DNA from: Pseudodesulfovibrio indicus
GTDB taxonomy: Bacteria; Desulfobacterota; Desulfovibrionia; Desulfovibrionales; Desulfovibrionaceae
Length of the DNA: 64,000 nt
NCBI RefSeq assembly: GCF_001563225.1
Contig: NZ_CP014206.1
Coordinates: 1,054,001 to 1,118,000, forward strand
Direction of reading: 5' to 3'
Positions 26,165 to 34,220 of the stretch are shown here, piece by piece (position 1 is the stretch's first letter; every line of letters begins with the position of its first letter). Below the pieces are notes generated by a model. It saw only the letters and a program-made list of their open reading frames with translations, did not search any database and was not told where the DNA came from. Both the position numbers and the translations under genes were made by a program.

Positions 26165-26493
26165 CCGAGCGCCAGAAAGAGGAATTCATCAAGTTCGCGA
26201 AAGAGGAAATGACGGCGCTGAAGGCGGAGATTCCCCGCCTGGAGGAGCAGGTCAAGCCGGTGGCTCCGGACAACGCCATCGGGCGCATCTCGCGCATGGA
26301 CACCATCGTCAACCAGTCCGTGGCCGAGACCCAGCTGTCCAAGGCCAGGGTGCGCCTGGCCCGGCTCCAGGAGGCGGTGAAGCGGGTGGACGACGAGGAT
26401 TTCGGCCTGTGTCTGGACTGCGGGGAGCCGATCCCCATGGCCCGGCTCAAGGCCATGCCCGAGACCGGCTACTGCGTGGACTGCGCCGAGTAG
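26161..26493 (+). CDS. DksA/TraR-type C4 zinc-finger protein
   Basis: A 110-residue protein starting at a TTG inside the TTGA that overlaps the aminotransferase stop; GGGGAGG lies six bases upstream. A coiled-coil-like N-terminal part (residues 1-75) is followed by the zinc finger CLDCGEPIPMARLKAMPETGYCVDCAE near the C-terminus. DksA/TraR proteins bind the RNA polymerase secondary channel and change promoter responses, usually with ppGpp. At this size it is a short DksA-like protein rather than full-length DksA; regulatory role inferred. Confidence 0.82.
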   Translation: MTERQKEEFIKFAKEEMTALKAEIPRLEEQVKPVAPDNAIGRISRMDTIVNQSVAETQLSKARVRLARLQEAVKRVDDEDFGLCLDCGEPIPMARLKAMPETGYCVDCAE

Positions 26494-26497
26494 GGCG

Positions 26498-27469
26498 CTA
26501 CATGGCGCCCAGCGTGTAGAACCGCCGGAGCATCTCCTGCGGCATGGCGCTGTCCCAGTTCCCGGCGTACCCCGCCCATATCCGGGCGATCAGCAGGACC
26601 AGGATCACGCCCGCGCCCACCGAGGCCCAGGGGATTCGTTTGCGCCCGAGCACGGTGAAGGCGAGGCACCCCCTCACCGGGCAGGCCCCGATGCACTCCG
26701 CGCACCCCATGCATTCCGGGGACGTCACCGTCTCCTTCTTCTCCACCTCGATGGCGGCCGGGCAGCGGGCCGTGCACTTTCCGCAGCCTACGCAGGTGTC
26801 CGCGTCGCGGGTGACGTGCACCGGCCCGACCCAGGCGGCCAGGCCGAGCAGCGCCCCGTAGGGGCAGAGGCAGCGGCACCAGAAATTGCGGATCACCAGC
26901 GAGAGCGCGATCAGCACCCCGATGACCAGCAGGGCCGTGGCCGACGGCGACAGGAAGAAGTCGAGCATCCGGGCGTCGGACGTGACGTTGAACGGGCTGC
27001 GCAGGAAAGCGTCCAGGGAGCGCCCGTCCATGGTCAGGACCGGGAACAGGAACGCGCCGAGGAACAGGAACTTGAGGGAGCGCAGGGGCAGGTCGATGAA
27101 GCGGGGCGGGACCTTGGCCAGCCCCAGCCGACGTCCGGCCCGCTCCAGCAGGCCGGAGAGCAGCCCCACCGGGCAGACGTAGCCGCAAAATCCCTTGCGC
27201 AGAAGGAACGCCATGGCCAGGATTGCCAGGAAGATGGTCAATCCGGCCGGATGCGCCCGGTCCCACAGCCCGGTGGCCAGGAACTTGCGCAGGCCGAGCA
27301 GGGCGCTGATGGGCAGAAAGCCCTCCACCGCGCCCGGTTTGGGGGTGAACAGCTCGGTGCGGCCCGAAACCCAGTCCAGGAAGAGGACGAAGCGGTAGCC
27401 GACGTAGAGGCAGAATAGGGCGAAGCCGGCCTGGACGGCCAGCCGGAATCGGGCGGGTGTGATTTTCAT
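26498..27469 (-). CDS. 4Fe-4S membrane protein of the NapH/MauN type
   Basis: A 323-residue polyferredoxin-like membrane protein. It has several transmembrane helices, and two loops with CxxxCP motifs (GFCGYVCPVGLL; FWCRCLCPYGALLGL) typical of NapH/NosR-like proteins. Near the C-terminus two ferredoxin clusters are visible: CVGCGKCTARCP and CMGCAECIGACP. It probably moves electrons from the quinone pool to a periplasmic or cytoplasmic partner, but no partner gene is adjacent. The start MKITPARF at 27469 is preferred to a longer frame. Confidence 0.85.
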   Translation of the reverse strand: MKITPARFRLAVQAGFALFCLYVGYRFVLFLDWVSGRTELFTPKPGAVEGFLPISALLGLRKFLATGLWDRAHPAGLTIFLAILAMAFLLRKGFCGYVCPVGLLSGLLERAGRRLGLAKVPPRFIDLPLRSLKFLFLGAFLFPVLTMDGRSLDAFLRSPFNVTSDARMLDFFLSPSATALLVIGVLIALSLVIRNFWCRCLCPYGALLGLAAWVGPVHVTRDADTCVGCGKCTARCPAAIEVEKKETVTSPECMGCAECIGACPVRGCLAFTVLGRKRIPWASVGAGVILVLLIARIWAGYAGNWDSAMPQEMLRRFYTLGAM

Positions 27470-27553
27470 GGGGACCTGTCTTGTCTGGCGGGTCCCTATA
27501 CCCATCGCGTCCTGCTGGCAACCCGTTGCACAGCGGATGCACAATCCGGCGGG

Positions 27554-28315
27554 CTACTCCCTGTCCGAAGGTCGTTTCCCGGTCACTCCGCGGGTGATGA
27601 TCCCGACCATGAGCGCGAACATGAAATAGCTGAGCAGGCTCTGGATGATGAGCAGCCCCTTGGCGTCTCCGGTCCGGGGCACGAAGTCGCCGAATCCCAG
27701 GGTGGTCATGGTCACCACCGTGAAATACAGGGCGTTGACCAGGCTGTCCCCGTTGTCGGGGAAACCGAAGGCGGGCGGCGCTCCGGCCAGGATGTGCAAT
27801 CCGTCCAGGGCCGCGTTGACCAGGGTGAACCCGATGAGCGTGGTGAGGTAGATGCGCAGCAGCTCGCCCACGTCTTCCCAGGTGATGACGCTGCCGGGCC
27901 GGAGCATGATCTCCGTGCGGCGGATGAAGGCCCGCAGATTCCAGATCAGGATGGTCCAGATGATCGCGGACAGGGCCAGGACGGTCCAGCTTCCGGTGGT
28001 CAGCAGCACGTCCGCGGCCCCGCCCAGGAACCCGGCCAGGGCGGCCTTGCGGATGAAGGCCCGGGACACCGGCACGCGGCCGATCGCACTGCGGCGGGCG
28101 GTGAGGTTGCGGCGCAGGTGGAAGACCGTGATCAGCCCGGCCACGGCCAGCCCGTTGAGCGCGCCTCCGGCCAGGTCCCCAACCCCGTTTTGGGGAAGAA
28201 GGTCGGGCAACCCGGCCTGCTTGGCCGCCAGCAGAAGGATCGCCCCGACAAAGAAGCAGGGGACGAAGTGGGTCAGCACCACTTTGAGAAAGGTCGGTTC
28301 GGAAGAGGGTGTCAC
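27554..28315 (-). CDS. Two-pore-loop-type ion channel protein (K+ channel family)
   Basis: A 253-residue protein with about six hydrophobic segments. The C-terminal pore loop reads ALYFTVVTMTTLGFGDFVPRTGDAK, matching the K+ channel P-loop with a TLGFGD selectivity filter instead of the usual TVGYGD. A final helix follows (LLIIQSLLSYFMFALMVGIITRG). No cytoplasmic RCK domain is present. It starts at GTG. It lies 13 bases downstream of the hemerythrin gene stop on the same strand. Selectivity is inferred only. Confidence 0.8.
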   Translation of the reverse strand: MTPSSEPTFLKVVLTHFVPCFFVGAILLLAAKQAGLPDLLPQNGVGDLAGGALNGLAVAGLITVFHLRRNLTARRSAIGRVPVSRAFIRKAALAGFLGGAADVLLTTGSWTVLALSAIIWTILIWNLRAFIRRTEIMLRPGSVITWEDVGELLRIYLTTLIGFTLVNAALDGLHILAGAPPAFGFPDNGDSLVNALYFTVVTMTTLGFGDFVPRTGDAKGLLIIQSLLSYFMFALMVGIITRGVTGKRPSDRE

Positions 28316-28328
28316 GGGGTTCCGCCGG

Positions 28329-28889
28329 TCAGGAGGTTTGGCGCAGGGCCTTGATGAACTGCTTGTAGCCCACGATGACGATGGGCCTGTTCAGCAGGGA
28401 GTCGATGAGGTGGACGTAGAGGTCTTCCCGCCGTTCCGGGGTCAGCGCGGCGAGGACGTCCGCATAGCCCCGGTCCTCGGTCTTGATGTGCGACACCCAC
28501 CACTTGGCGATGGGGCGCAGCTGGTCCATGCCGTTGTCGCCGGACCGCGCCCGGAGCATGATGTCCTGGTGGAAGTGGCCCATGATGTCGTCGCGGAACA
28601 CCTGGTGGCGCATCTTGTGTCCGGCCACGGTTTCCGTGGAGTAGTCGAAGTGGTCCTCAAGGATGTCCAGGACGCGCTCCTCAAGCTCCAGGTGCTGCTG
28701 GGTGAACCGGTTCAGGAAGCTGAATATCTTGGCGAGGTTTTCCTTGGTGGCGTTGAACTTGCCGGAATTGAGCTTGTTCCACCACGTGTCGATGAGCCGC
28801 AGGATGCTGCGGTGCTGGTTGTCCAGGTATTCCATGTGGACGGACAATTCGGGCGTCCAGATGAGTGCGGAATGGGTTTGGCTGTTCAT
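28329..28889 (-). CDS. Bacteriohemerythrin-like protein
   Basis: A 186-residue helical protein with a hemerythrin-like di-iron signature: VHMEYLDNQHRSILRLID, HLELEERVLDILEDHFDYS, HKMRHQVFRDD and WWVSHIKTEDRGYAD. These positions supply the five histidines and two acidic ligands seen in hemerythrins, which bind O2 or NO. The C-terminal 45 residues (ALTPERREDLYVHLIDSLL) extend past the core. In anaerobes such proteins often handle oxygen exposure. It is followed by the channel gene on the same strand. Confidence 0.88.
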   Translation of the reverse strand: MNSQTHSALIWTPELSVHMEYLDNQHRSILRLIDTWWNKLNSGKFNATKENLAKIFSFLNRFTQQHLELEERVLDILEDHFDYSTETVAGHKMRHQVFRDDIMGHFHQDIMLRARSGDNGMDQLRPIAKWWVSHIKTEDRGYADVLAALTPERREDLYVHLIDSLLNRPIVIVGYKQFIKALRQTS

Positions 28890-29024
28890 GCTGCTCAGGG
28901 ATCAGGTTTTAAATGTTATATCCGCATTCTTTCTTCCGTGTCCAGACGCGATCGGAATGAGTCGATGGGAAGCGGCGCTGGACGGGGGTGGCAAAAGCGG
29001 CACGGCCGGTGTATGTCGGGAGCC

Positions 29025-29711
29025 ATGTGCGGAAGATTCGCCCTCGGCATCCCGAAGAAACGGCTGGAAGAGGTCTTCGGCCTCCCCGTACCCGAAGAAT
29101 ACGCGCCCCGGTACAACGCGGCTCCCGGCACGGACGTGCTCGCCGTGAGCGGACGGGGCTTCGTGTTCCGCCGCTGGGGGCTGGTTCCGTCCTGGGCCGA
29201 CGACCCCAAGATCGGCTGGAAGCTGGTCAACGCCCGCGCCGAGACCGTGTTCGACAAGCCGTCCTTTCGCGAGGGCGCGCGCTCGGACCGGCTGCTGGTT
29301 CCGGCCCAGGCGTTTTACGAGTGGCGGCGCGAGGGCCGGGTGCGGACGCCCTTCGCCGTGGAGGTGCGGGACGAGGATTGCTTTGCCATGGCCGCCGTGG
29401 GCAGCGTCTGGACCGACCCGGCCACGGGCGGACTCCTCGAGACCCTGGCCGTCCTGACCTGCGCACCCAATGCGCTCGTGGCCCAGATCCACGACCGCAT
29501 GCCGGTCATCCTGCCGCCCTCGGCCTGGGCGGCCTGGCTCGACCCCGGCGCGGGATCGCCTGAAGGGCTGGCGCCGCTGCTGGTCCCGTATCCGGCCGAC
29601 GCCATGCGCGCCCGGCCCGTGTCCGCGCGGGTCAATTCGCCCGTTGCCGACGGGCCGGAGCTGCTCGAACCGGTTCCGCCGCCGCCTTCCCGGCAGGGCT
29701 CGCTGCTCTGA
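29025..29711 (+). CDS. SOS response-associated peptidase (SRAP/YedK/HMCES family)
   Basis: A 228-residue protein starting MCGRFALGIPKKRL. After Met removal Cys2 would be N-terminal; in this family it crosslinks to abasic sites in single-stranded DNA. Other conserved parts are PRYNAAPGTDV, WGLVPSWADD, the NARAETVFDKPSFREG segment, and AFYEWRREG (catalytic Glu), HDRMPVIL. The start is set by the need for Cys2, not by its poor ribosome-binding site. No SOS box was identified upstream. Confidence 0.9.
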   Translation: MCGRFALGIPKKRLEEVFGLPVPEEYAPRYNAAPGTDVLAVSGRGFVFRRWGLVPSWADDPKIGWKLVNARAETVFDKPSFREGARSDRLLVPAQAFYEWRREGRVRTPFAVEVRDEDCFAMAAVGSVWTDPATGGLLETLAVLTCAPNALVAQIHDRMPVILPPSAWAAWLDPGAGSPEGLAPLLVPYPADAMRARPVSARVNSPVADGPELLEPVPPPPSRQGSLL

Positions 29712-29728
29712 GCCGTGCCGCGCCGCCC

Positions 29729-29757
29729 TTGACTATCCGGGCGATCTGGCTTAACAA
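29729..29757 (+). promoter_or_regulatory. Candidate sigma-70 promoter of the ffh operon
   Basis: TTGACT (29729-29734), a 17-base spacer and TAACAA (29752-29757) lie about 80 bases upstream of the ffh start, outside coding sequence. The -10 is imperfect. Confidence 0.45.
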
Positions 29758-29837
29758 ACGTCCTCTTTGCCCGCGATGGACGGTGGCTTTCGTGCGGCCA
29801 AAAGAAATAAATTTAGTTATTCCAGGGAGTTGATAAG

Positions 29838-31442
29838 TTGTTCGAGAGCCTGCAAGAAAGACTCGGCGCCGCCTTCTCCAAGTTGGGCGGCAAAAAGACC
29901 CTTGACGAGAACAATATCAAGGAGGGTCTGAGGGAGGTGCGTCTCGCGCTCCTGGAGGCCGACGTCAACTTCAAGGTGGTCAAGCAGTTCGTTGACCAGG
30001 TCAAGGAACGCGCTCTCGGCGACGAGGTTCTGAAGGGCCTGGAGCCCGGCCAGCACTTCATCAAGATCGTCAACGAGGAGCTCATCGAGCTGCTCGGGGG
30101 CGAGCAGAAGGACCTGGACCTCAAGGCAAGCGCTGCGCTGCAGGCAACTGGGCAGCGACCTCAGAGATCGCGCTCGAAGGACCTGGACCTCAAGGCCAAG
30201 CCGCTGAAGCTGATGATGGTCGGCCTGCAGGGTTCGGGCAAGACCACCTCCTCGGGCAAGATCGCGCTCTTCCTGCGCAAGCAGCACGCCAAGAAGCCGT
30301 ACCTGGTCCCGGCGGACGTCTACCGCCCGGCGGCCATCGACCAGCTGAACACCCTGGCCAAACAGCTCGACGTGCCGGTCTACCCGTCCACCACGGACAT
30401 GAACCCGGTGGACATCTGCAAGGACGCGCTCAAGAAGGCCGAGGAGCTGGGCTGCGACCTGGTGCTCTTCGACACCGCGGGCCGGCTGCACATCGACGAG
30501 AAGTTGATGGACGAGCTTGAGAACATCAAGCGCGAGTGTCGGCCGCAGGAAATTTTGTTCGTGGCCGACGCCATGACCGGCCAGGACGCGGTGACCGTGG
30601 CCGAGAGCTTCAACGAGAAGCTCGGCATCACCGGCGTGGTCCTGACCAAGATGGACGGCGACGCCCGAGGCGGCGCGGCCCTGTCCATCAAGACCGTCAC
30701 CGGACGGTCGGTCAAGTTCGTGGGCGTGGGCGAGAAGCTGTCCGACCTGGAGCTGTTCCACCCGGACCGCATCGCGTCGCGCATCCTCGGCATGGGCGAC
30801 ATGATGACCCTCATCGAGAAGGCCCAGAGCCAGATCGACGAGGACGAGGCCAAGGCGCTGGCCGAGAAGATGGCCAAGGCGGAGTTCGATTTCGAGGACT
30901 TCCTGGGCCACATGAAGAAGCTCAAGAAGCTCGGCTCCATGGAGGGGCTGCTCAAGATGATTCCCGGCATGGGCAACATCATGAAGCAGCTGGGCGACAA
31001 CGCCCTGCCCGAGGACGAGATGAAGCGCACCGAGGCGATCATCTCCTCCATGACCATCAAGGAGCGCCGCCAGCCCGACCTGCTCAAGAGCGCGTCCCGC
31101 AAGGACCGCATCGCCAGGGGCTCCGGCGTCAAGGTCGCCGAGGTCAACGCGCTCATCAAGAATTTCAAGCAGATGAGCAAGGTCATGCAGTCCATGATGG
31201 GCGGCGGCAAGAAGAAGGGCAAGTTCGGCCTGCCCAAGCTTCCCGGACTGGGCGGCGGCGGAATGCCCGACATGTCCGCCCTGGGCGGCGGCATGCCCGG
31301 AATGCCGGGAATGCCCGGTATGCCCGGTATGCCCGGCATGGAGGAGGACGGCGCCAAGCGGACCATCTCCAAGAAGACGCTCAAAGAGCGCAACAAGAAA
31401 AAGCTGAACAAAAAGAAGAACAAGAAAAAGAAGAAAAAGTAG
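29838..31442 (+). CDS. ffh: Signal recognition particle protein Ffh (with an in-frame insertion)
   Basis: A 534-residue SRP GTPase that binds signal peptides and 4.5S RNA and delivers nascent chains to FtsY. Order: N domain (1-90), G domain with P-loop GLQGSGKTT at 129-137, VPADVYRPAA, DTAGRL and TKMDGDARGG, then the M domain with the RIASRILGMGDM and IPGMG motifs. Residues 98-120 are unusual: KDLDLKA occurs twice, flanking 16 foreign residues (SAALQATGQRPQRSRS) just before the first G-domain strand. The C-terminus has an MPG repeat run and a lysine-rich tail. TTG start, AGGGAG eight bases upstream. First gene of the translation cluster. Confidence 0.95.
   Translation: MFESLQERLGAAFSKLGGKKTLDENNIKEGLREVRLALLEADVNFKVVKQFVDQVKERALGDEVLKGLEPGQHFIKIVNEELIELLGGEQKDLDLKASAALQATGQRPQRSRSKDLDLKAKPLKLMMVGLQGSGKTTSSGKIALFLRKQHAKKPYLVPADVYRPAAIDQLNTLAKQLDVPVYPSTTDMNPVDICKDALKKAEELGCDLVLFDTAGRLHIDEKLMDELENIKRECRPQEILFVADAMTGQDAVTVAESFNEKLGITGVVLTKMDGDARGGAALSIKTVTGRSVKFVGVGEKLSDLELFHPDRIASRILGMGDMMTLIEKAQSQIDEDEAKALAEKMAKAEFDFEDFLGHMKKLKKLGSMEGLLKMIPGMGNIMKQLGDNALPEDEMKRTEAIISSMTIKERRQPDLLKSASRKDRIARGSGVKVAEVNALIKNFKQMSKVMQSMMGGGKKKGKFGLPKLPGLGGGGMPDMSALGGGMPGMPGMPGMPGMPGMEEDGAKRTISKKTLKERNKKKLNKKKNKKKKKK
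30107..30196 (+). repeat. 21-bp direct repeats flanking a 48-49-bp insert in ffh
   Basis: The 21-bp sequence at 30107-30127 recurs at 30176-30196, encoding KDLDLKA both times. Between them 30128-30175 carries unrelated sequence with a small hairpin (CGCTGC...GCAGCG). The whole unit is 69 bp, so the frame is kept. Confidence 0.9.
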
Positions 31443-31529
31443 GTTCAGGGCGAATAGGCCCTTCAAATGATAAAACTTGCCAATGAGTGGGCAAAAACGT
31501 ATTAATCAACTATTGGGAGTATAAGAATC

Positions 31530-31769
31530 ATGGCTATGAAAATCAGACTGTCCCGTATGGGTTCCAAGAAGCGTCCCTTTTACCGCGTGGTGGCTCTCGA
31601 CAGCGCCGTGCGCCGCGACGGACGCCCGGTCGAATTCCTGGGACACTACAATCCCATGGTCGAGCCGAACGACATCCAGCTCGATATGGACAAGATCAGC
31701 AAGTGGCTTGAAAAGGGCGCTGAGCCCAGCAATACGGTTCGTTCTCTGCTGAAGAAAGCCGGCAAATAG
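31530..31769 (+). CDS. rpsP: 30S ribosomal protein S16
   Basis: A 79-residue ribosomal protein. [40 protein letters not shown] is nearly the family consensus. S16 binds 16S rRNA and helps assemble the 30S subunit. It is followed by khpA, rimM, trmD and rplS in the usual bacterial order. The start is the ATG at 31530; GGGAG lies upstream with a longer than usual gap. A GC hairpin (31788-31808) between rpsP and khpA has no T-run. Confidence 0.97.
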   Translation: MAMKIRLSRMGSKKRPFYRVVALDSAVRRDGRPVEFLGHYNPMVEPNDIQLDMDKISKWLEKGAEPSNTVRSLLKKAGK

Positions 31770-31882
31770 CTTGCGCTTCTTTTGACGGCCGGGCCTTGTA
31801 GACCCGGCTTGAAGAGTCCGGACCACATTTGGCAGCTCATGTTCATGGCGCGCGGCGACGCGCCAGCACCGGAGGTGACGTC

Positions 31883-32116
31883 ATGTTGAAAGAGATGATC
31901 GAGTACATTGCCAAGTCCCTGGTGGACAACCCGGACGAAGTGCATGTTTCTGAAGTCGAAGGCGAGCAGACCTCGGTAATAGAGCTGAAGGTGGCCAAGG
32001 AAGACCTCGGCAAGGTGATCGGCAAGCAGGGACGCACGGCGAGAGCCATGCGCACGCTGCTCGGAGCCGCCTCCACCAAGGCCCGGAAACGGTCCGTGCT
32101 GGAGATCCTCGAGTAG
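31883..32116 (+). CDS. khpA: KH-domain RNA-binding protein KhpA
   Basis: A 77-residue protein with a single KH domain. The GxxG loop lies in [19 protein letters not shown], followed by the SVLEIL end strand. KhpA (YlqC) binds RNA and, with KhpB, influences cell division and translation in other bacteria. Its location between rpsP and rimM is conserved across many phyla. The ATG at 31883 has GGAGG with seven bases of spacing. A longer frame starting 18 codons earlier is not needed. Confidence 0.92.
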   Translation: MLKEMIEYIAKSLVDNPDEVHVSEVEGEQTSVIELKVAKEDLGKVIGKQGRTARAMRTLLGAASTKARKRSVLEILE

Positions 32117-32185
32117 TTTTCCCCTTCGGGGACGGCTGAACATTGCACGTCCGCCCGCCGCTCCAGGCGGGCGGGACGCAAAGAA

Positions 32186-32233
32186 GACCTGGACCGGCGT
32201 ACGGCGCAAGCCGTGCGGCGGCCCCGGTCTTTT
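32186..32233 (+). promoter_or_regulatory. Nested hairpin with T-tail upstream of rimM (possible attenuator)
   Basis: AGACCTGGACCGG on the left and CCCCGGTCTTTT on the right enclose an inner hairpin ACGGC-GCAA-GCCGT (32201-32214). The stem ends in four Ts, 20 bases before the rimM ATG. A separate 9-bp stem (32151-32159 with 32166-32174) lies just upstream. The structures could set the ratio of rimM-trmD to rpsP-khpA expression; this is inference. Confidence 0.45.
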
Positions 32234-32255
32234 GCACCAACCGCACGGAAGGCGC

Positions 32256-32858
32256 ATGAAGAAAGAGCCCGGTTTCATCCCCGTGGGCGGGGTGGTCAAG
32301 GCGCACGGAATTCGAGGGGAGTTCGGCATACGAAGCTATGCGGACTCCCCGGCCCTTTTCGACGCGGTCCCGGCCCTGTTCCTGTCCGACGGCAAGGGGC
32401 GCCCCAGGCCCATCGAGATCGCTTCCTGGCGTCCGCACAAGGAGCTCATCCTGATGACCTCGCCCCAGGTGACCGACCGCGACCAGGCCGAGGCCCTTCG
32501 CGGCCGCGAACTGCTGGTGCGCGAACAGGACCTGCCCGAGTTGGAGGACGGCGAGCTTTACCTCCACGAACTCATCGGCTGCCGCGTGGTCCTGACCGAC
32601 GGGTCTCCGGTGGGCGAGCTGACCGGGTTCTACGAGACCGGCGAACAGGATACCTGGGTCATCGTCAACGAGGCTGGGGTCGAGATCCTGCTGCCCGCCG
32701 TGCCGGAGTTCGTCCTGGACGTGGACCTGGACTCGGAGACCATCGTCATCGAGCCGCCCGAGGGGCTGCTGGACCTGTACCTCTCCCCGCCGCCGGAAAA
32801 GCCCGCAAAGCCGAAGAAACCCAGGCCGCCCCGCGCGAAAAAGCCGCAAGCCTCATGA
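32256..32858 (+). CDS. rimM: Ribosome maturation factor RimM
   Basis: A 200-residue 30S assembly factor that binds S19. The N-terminal domain has IPVGGVVKAHGIRGEFGIRS and RGRELLVREQDLPELEDGELY; the PRC-barrel C-terminal domain has YLHELIGCRVVLTDG, GELTGFYETGEQDTWVI and ILLPAVPEFVLDVDLDSE. The last 35 residues are a P/K-rich extension (PPPEKPAKPKKPRPPRAKKP) not seen in most RimM proteins. The ATG at 32256 gives the standard start. The stop overlaps trmD by four bases (ATGA). Confidence 0.95.
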   Translation: MKKEPGFIPVGGVVKAHGIRGEFGIRSYADSPALFDAVPALFLSDGKGRPRPIEIASWRPHKELILMTSPQVTDRDQAEALRGRELLVREQDLPELEDGELYLHELIGCRVVLTDGSPVGELTGFYETGEQDTWVIVNEAGVEILLPAVPEFVLDVDLDSETIVIEPPEGLLDLYLSPPPEKPAKPKKPRPPRAKKPQAS

Positions 32859-33652
32859 ATTTCCACCTCGTCTCCATCTTCCCGCACTACTTCGAGTCCC
32901 CGCTGTCCAGCGGGCTGATGTCCAAGGCCGTGGAGACCGGCCTGGTGACCCTCGACCCGGTGGACGTCCGCCAGTTCGCGGGCGGGGTGCACAAGTCCGT
33001 GGACGACCGCCCCTTCGGCGGCGGCCCGGGCATGCTGCTCAAGCTCGATCCCATGATCGCGGCGCTGGATTCCATCGAGTCCAAGGGGCGCATCCTGATG
33101 CTCTCCCCGCGCGGCAAGCCGTTCAACCAGGCCATGGCCCGCGAGCTCTCCGCCGAGCCGGACGTGACCCTGATCTGCGGACGGTACGAGGGCATCGACG
33201 AGCGGCTGCTGGACCTCTATCCCATCGAGCTGGTCTCGGTGGGCGACTTCGTGCTCAACGGCGGCGAGATCGGCGCGGTCTGCATGGTCGAGGCCATCGC
33301 CCGGCTGCTGCCCGGCTTCATGGGCCACGAGGATTCGGGCGAGGAGGAGTCCTTCTCCGCCGGGCTGCTCGAATACCCGCACTACACCCGGCCCGAGGAG
33401 CACGACGGCCTGGCCGTGCCCGAGGTCCTGCGCTCCGGCGACCACGGCAAGATCGCCCAGTGGCGGCGCGAGCAGTCCCTGACCGCCACCCTGCGCGACC
33501 GGCCCGACCTGCTGCCCACGGCCCGGTTGACCGTGGAGGACGTGGATTTCCTGCGCCGCCTGCCGCGCACCCGGCTGGGGCGCAACCTGTACATCGCCCT
33601 GTGCCATTACCCGTGCACAACAAGTTCGGGGAGAAGGTGGCGGTGTCCGTGA
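32855..33652 (+). CDS. trmD: tRNA (guanine-N1)-methyltransferase TrmD, frame lost at the junction with a second SPOUT domain
   Basis: The enzyme methylates G37 of tRNAs with SAM. The knot region is visible: DDRPFGGGPGMLLKLDP, LSPRGKPFNQAMARELS, LICGRYEGIDERLL, ELVSVGDFVLNGGE, GLLEYPHYTRPEEHDGLAVPEVLRSGDH and RPDLLP. As read, 265 residues end in a nonsense tail (CTTSSGRRWRCP). Before that tail the frame enters NLYIALCHYP, the start of a different SPOUT family that continues in another frame from 33613. Inserting one C after 33612 would fuse both into about 431 residues. TrmD itself looks intact. Confidence 0.9.
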   Translation: MNFHLVSIFPHYFESPLSSGLMSKAVETGLVTLDPVDVRQFAGGVHKSVDDRPFGGGPGMLLKLDPMIAALDSIESKGRILMLSPRGKPFNQAMARELSAEPDVTLICGRYEGIDERLLDLYPIELVSVGDFVLNGGEIGAVCMVEAIARLLPGFMGHEDSGEEESFSAGLLEYPHYTRPEEHDGLAVPEVLRSGDHGKIAQWRREQSLTATLRDRPDLLPTARLTVEDVDFLRRLPRTRLGRNLYIALCHYPCTTSSGRRWRCP

Positions 33653-34149
33653 CCAACCTGGACCTGCACGACATGGCCCGCGTGGCCCGCAGCTACGGGC
33701 TGGGCGGGTTCTATGCCACCACGCCCATCCAGGACCAGAAGGCGCTGGCCGAAAAGCTCCTCTCCCACTGGCGGGAAGGGGCGGGCGGCAAGGCCAACCC
33801 GGACCGCGCCGAGGCCTTCTCCAAGGTCAAGGTTTTTGACGATATCGAGAGTGCGGTCCTTGACATCGAGGCCCAAACAGGGCAATGTCCCCGCCTCGCG
33901 GCCACTTCAGCAAGACTGGATCGCCGCCGGGAAGCCCAGCCCGCGCTGACCTTCGGGGATGTCCGGAACTGGCTCGCCAACACTCCAGTATTATTGATAT
34001 TTGGTACTGGACACGGTCTGGCGGAAGAAGTCCTCTCCAAGACGGACGGCATAGTGAGGCCGCTTCGGTATTTGGATGACTACAACCATCTGTCGGTGCG
34101 GAGCGCGGTGGCGATCATCGTGGACCGGCTCGTGGCGGATGAGTACTAG
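33613..34149 (+). pseudogene. SPOUT RNA methyltransferase domain (PF09936-like), separated from trmD by a frameshift
   Basis: About 179 residues in frame from GTG 33613: VHNKFGEKVAVSVTNLDLHDMARVARSYGLGGFYATTP, later NTPVLLIFGTGHGLAEEVL and the YNHLSVRSAVAIIVDRL knot region. This matches the SAM-dependent methyltransferase family typified by the Thermotoga protein encoded beside trmD. The family's N-terminus LYIALCHYP is in the trmD frame, so the domain was probably a C-terminal fusion to TrmD and is now out of frame by one missing C. A GTG start could still produce a truncated protein. Confidence 0.75.
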
Positions 34150-34220
34150 AGGCGGATGACAAAAGGCGGGCGCTGCCTGCAAGAACATCGTCCAGCACTC
34201 TCAAATTTAAGGAGATCACC

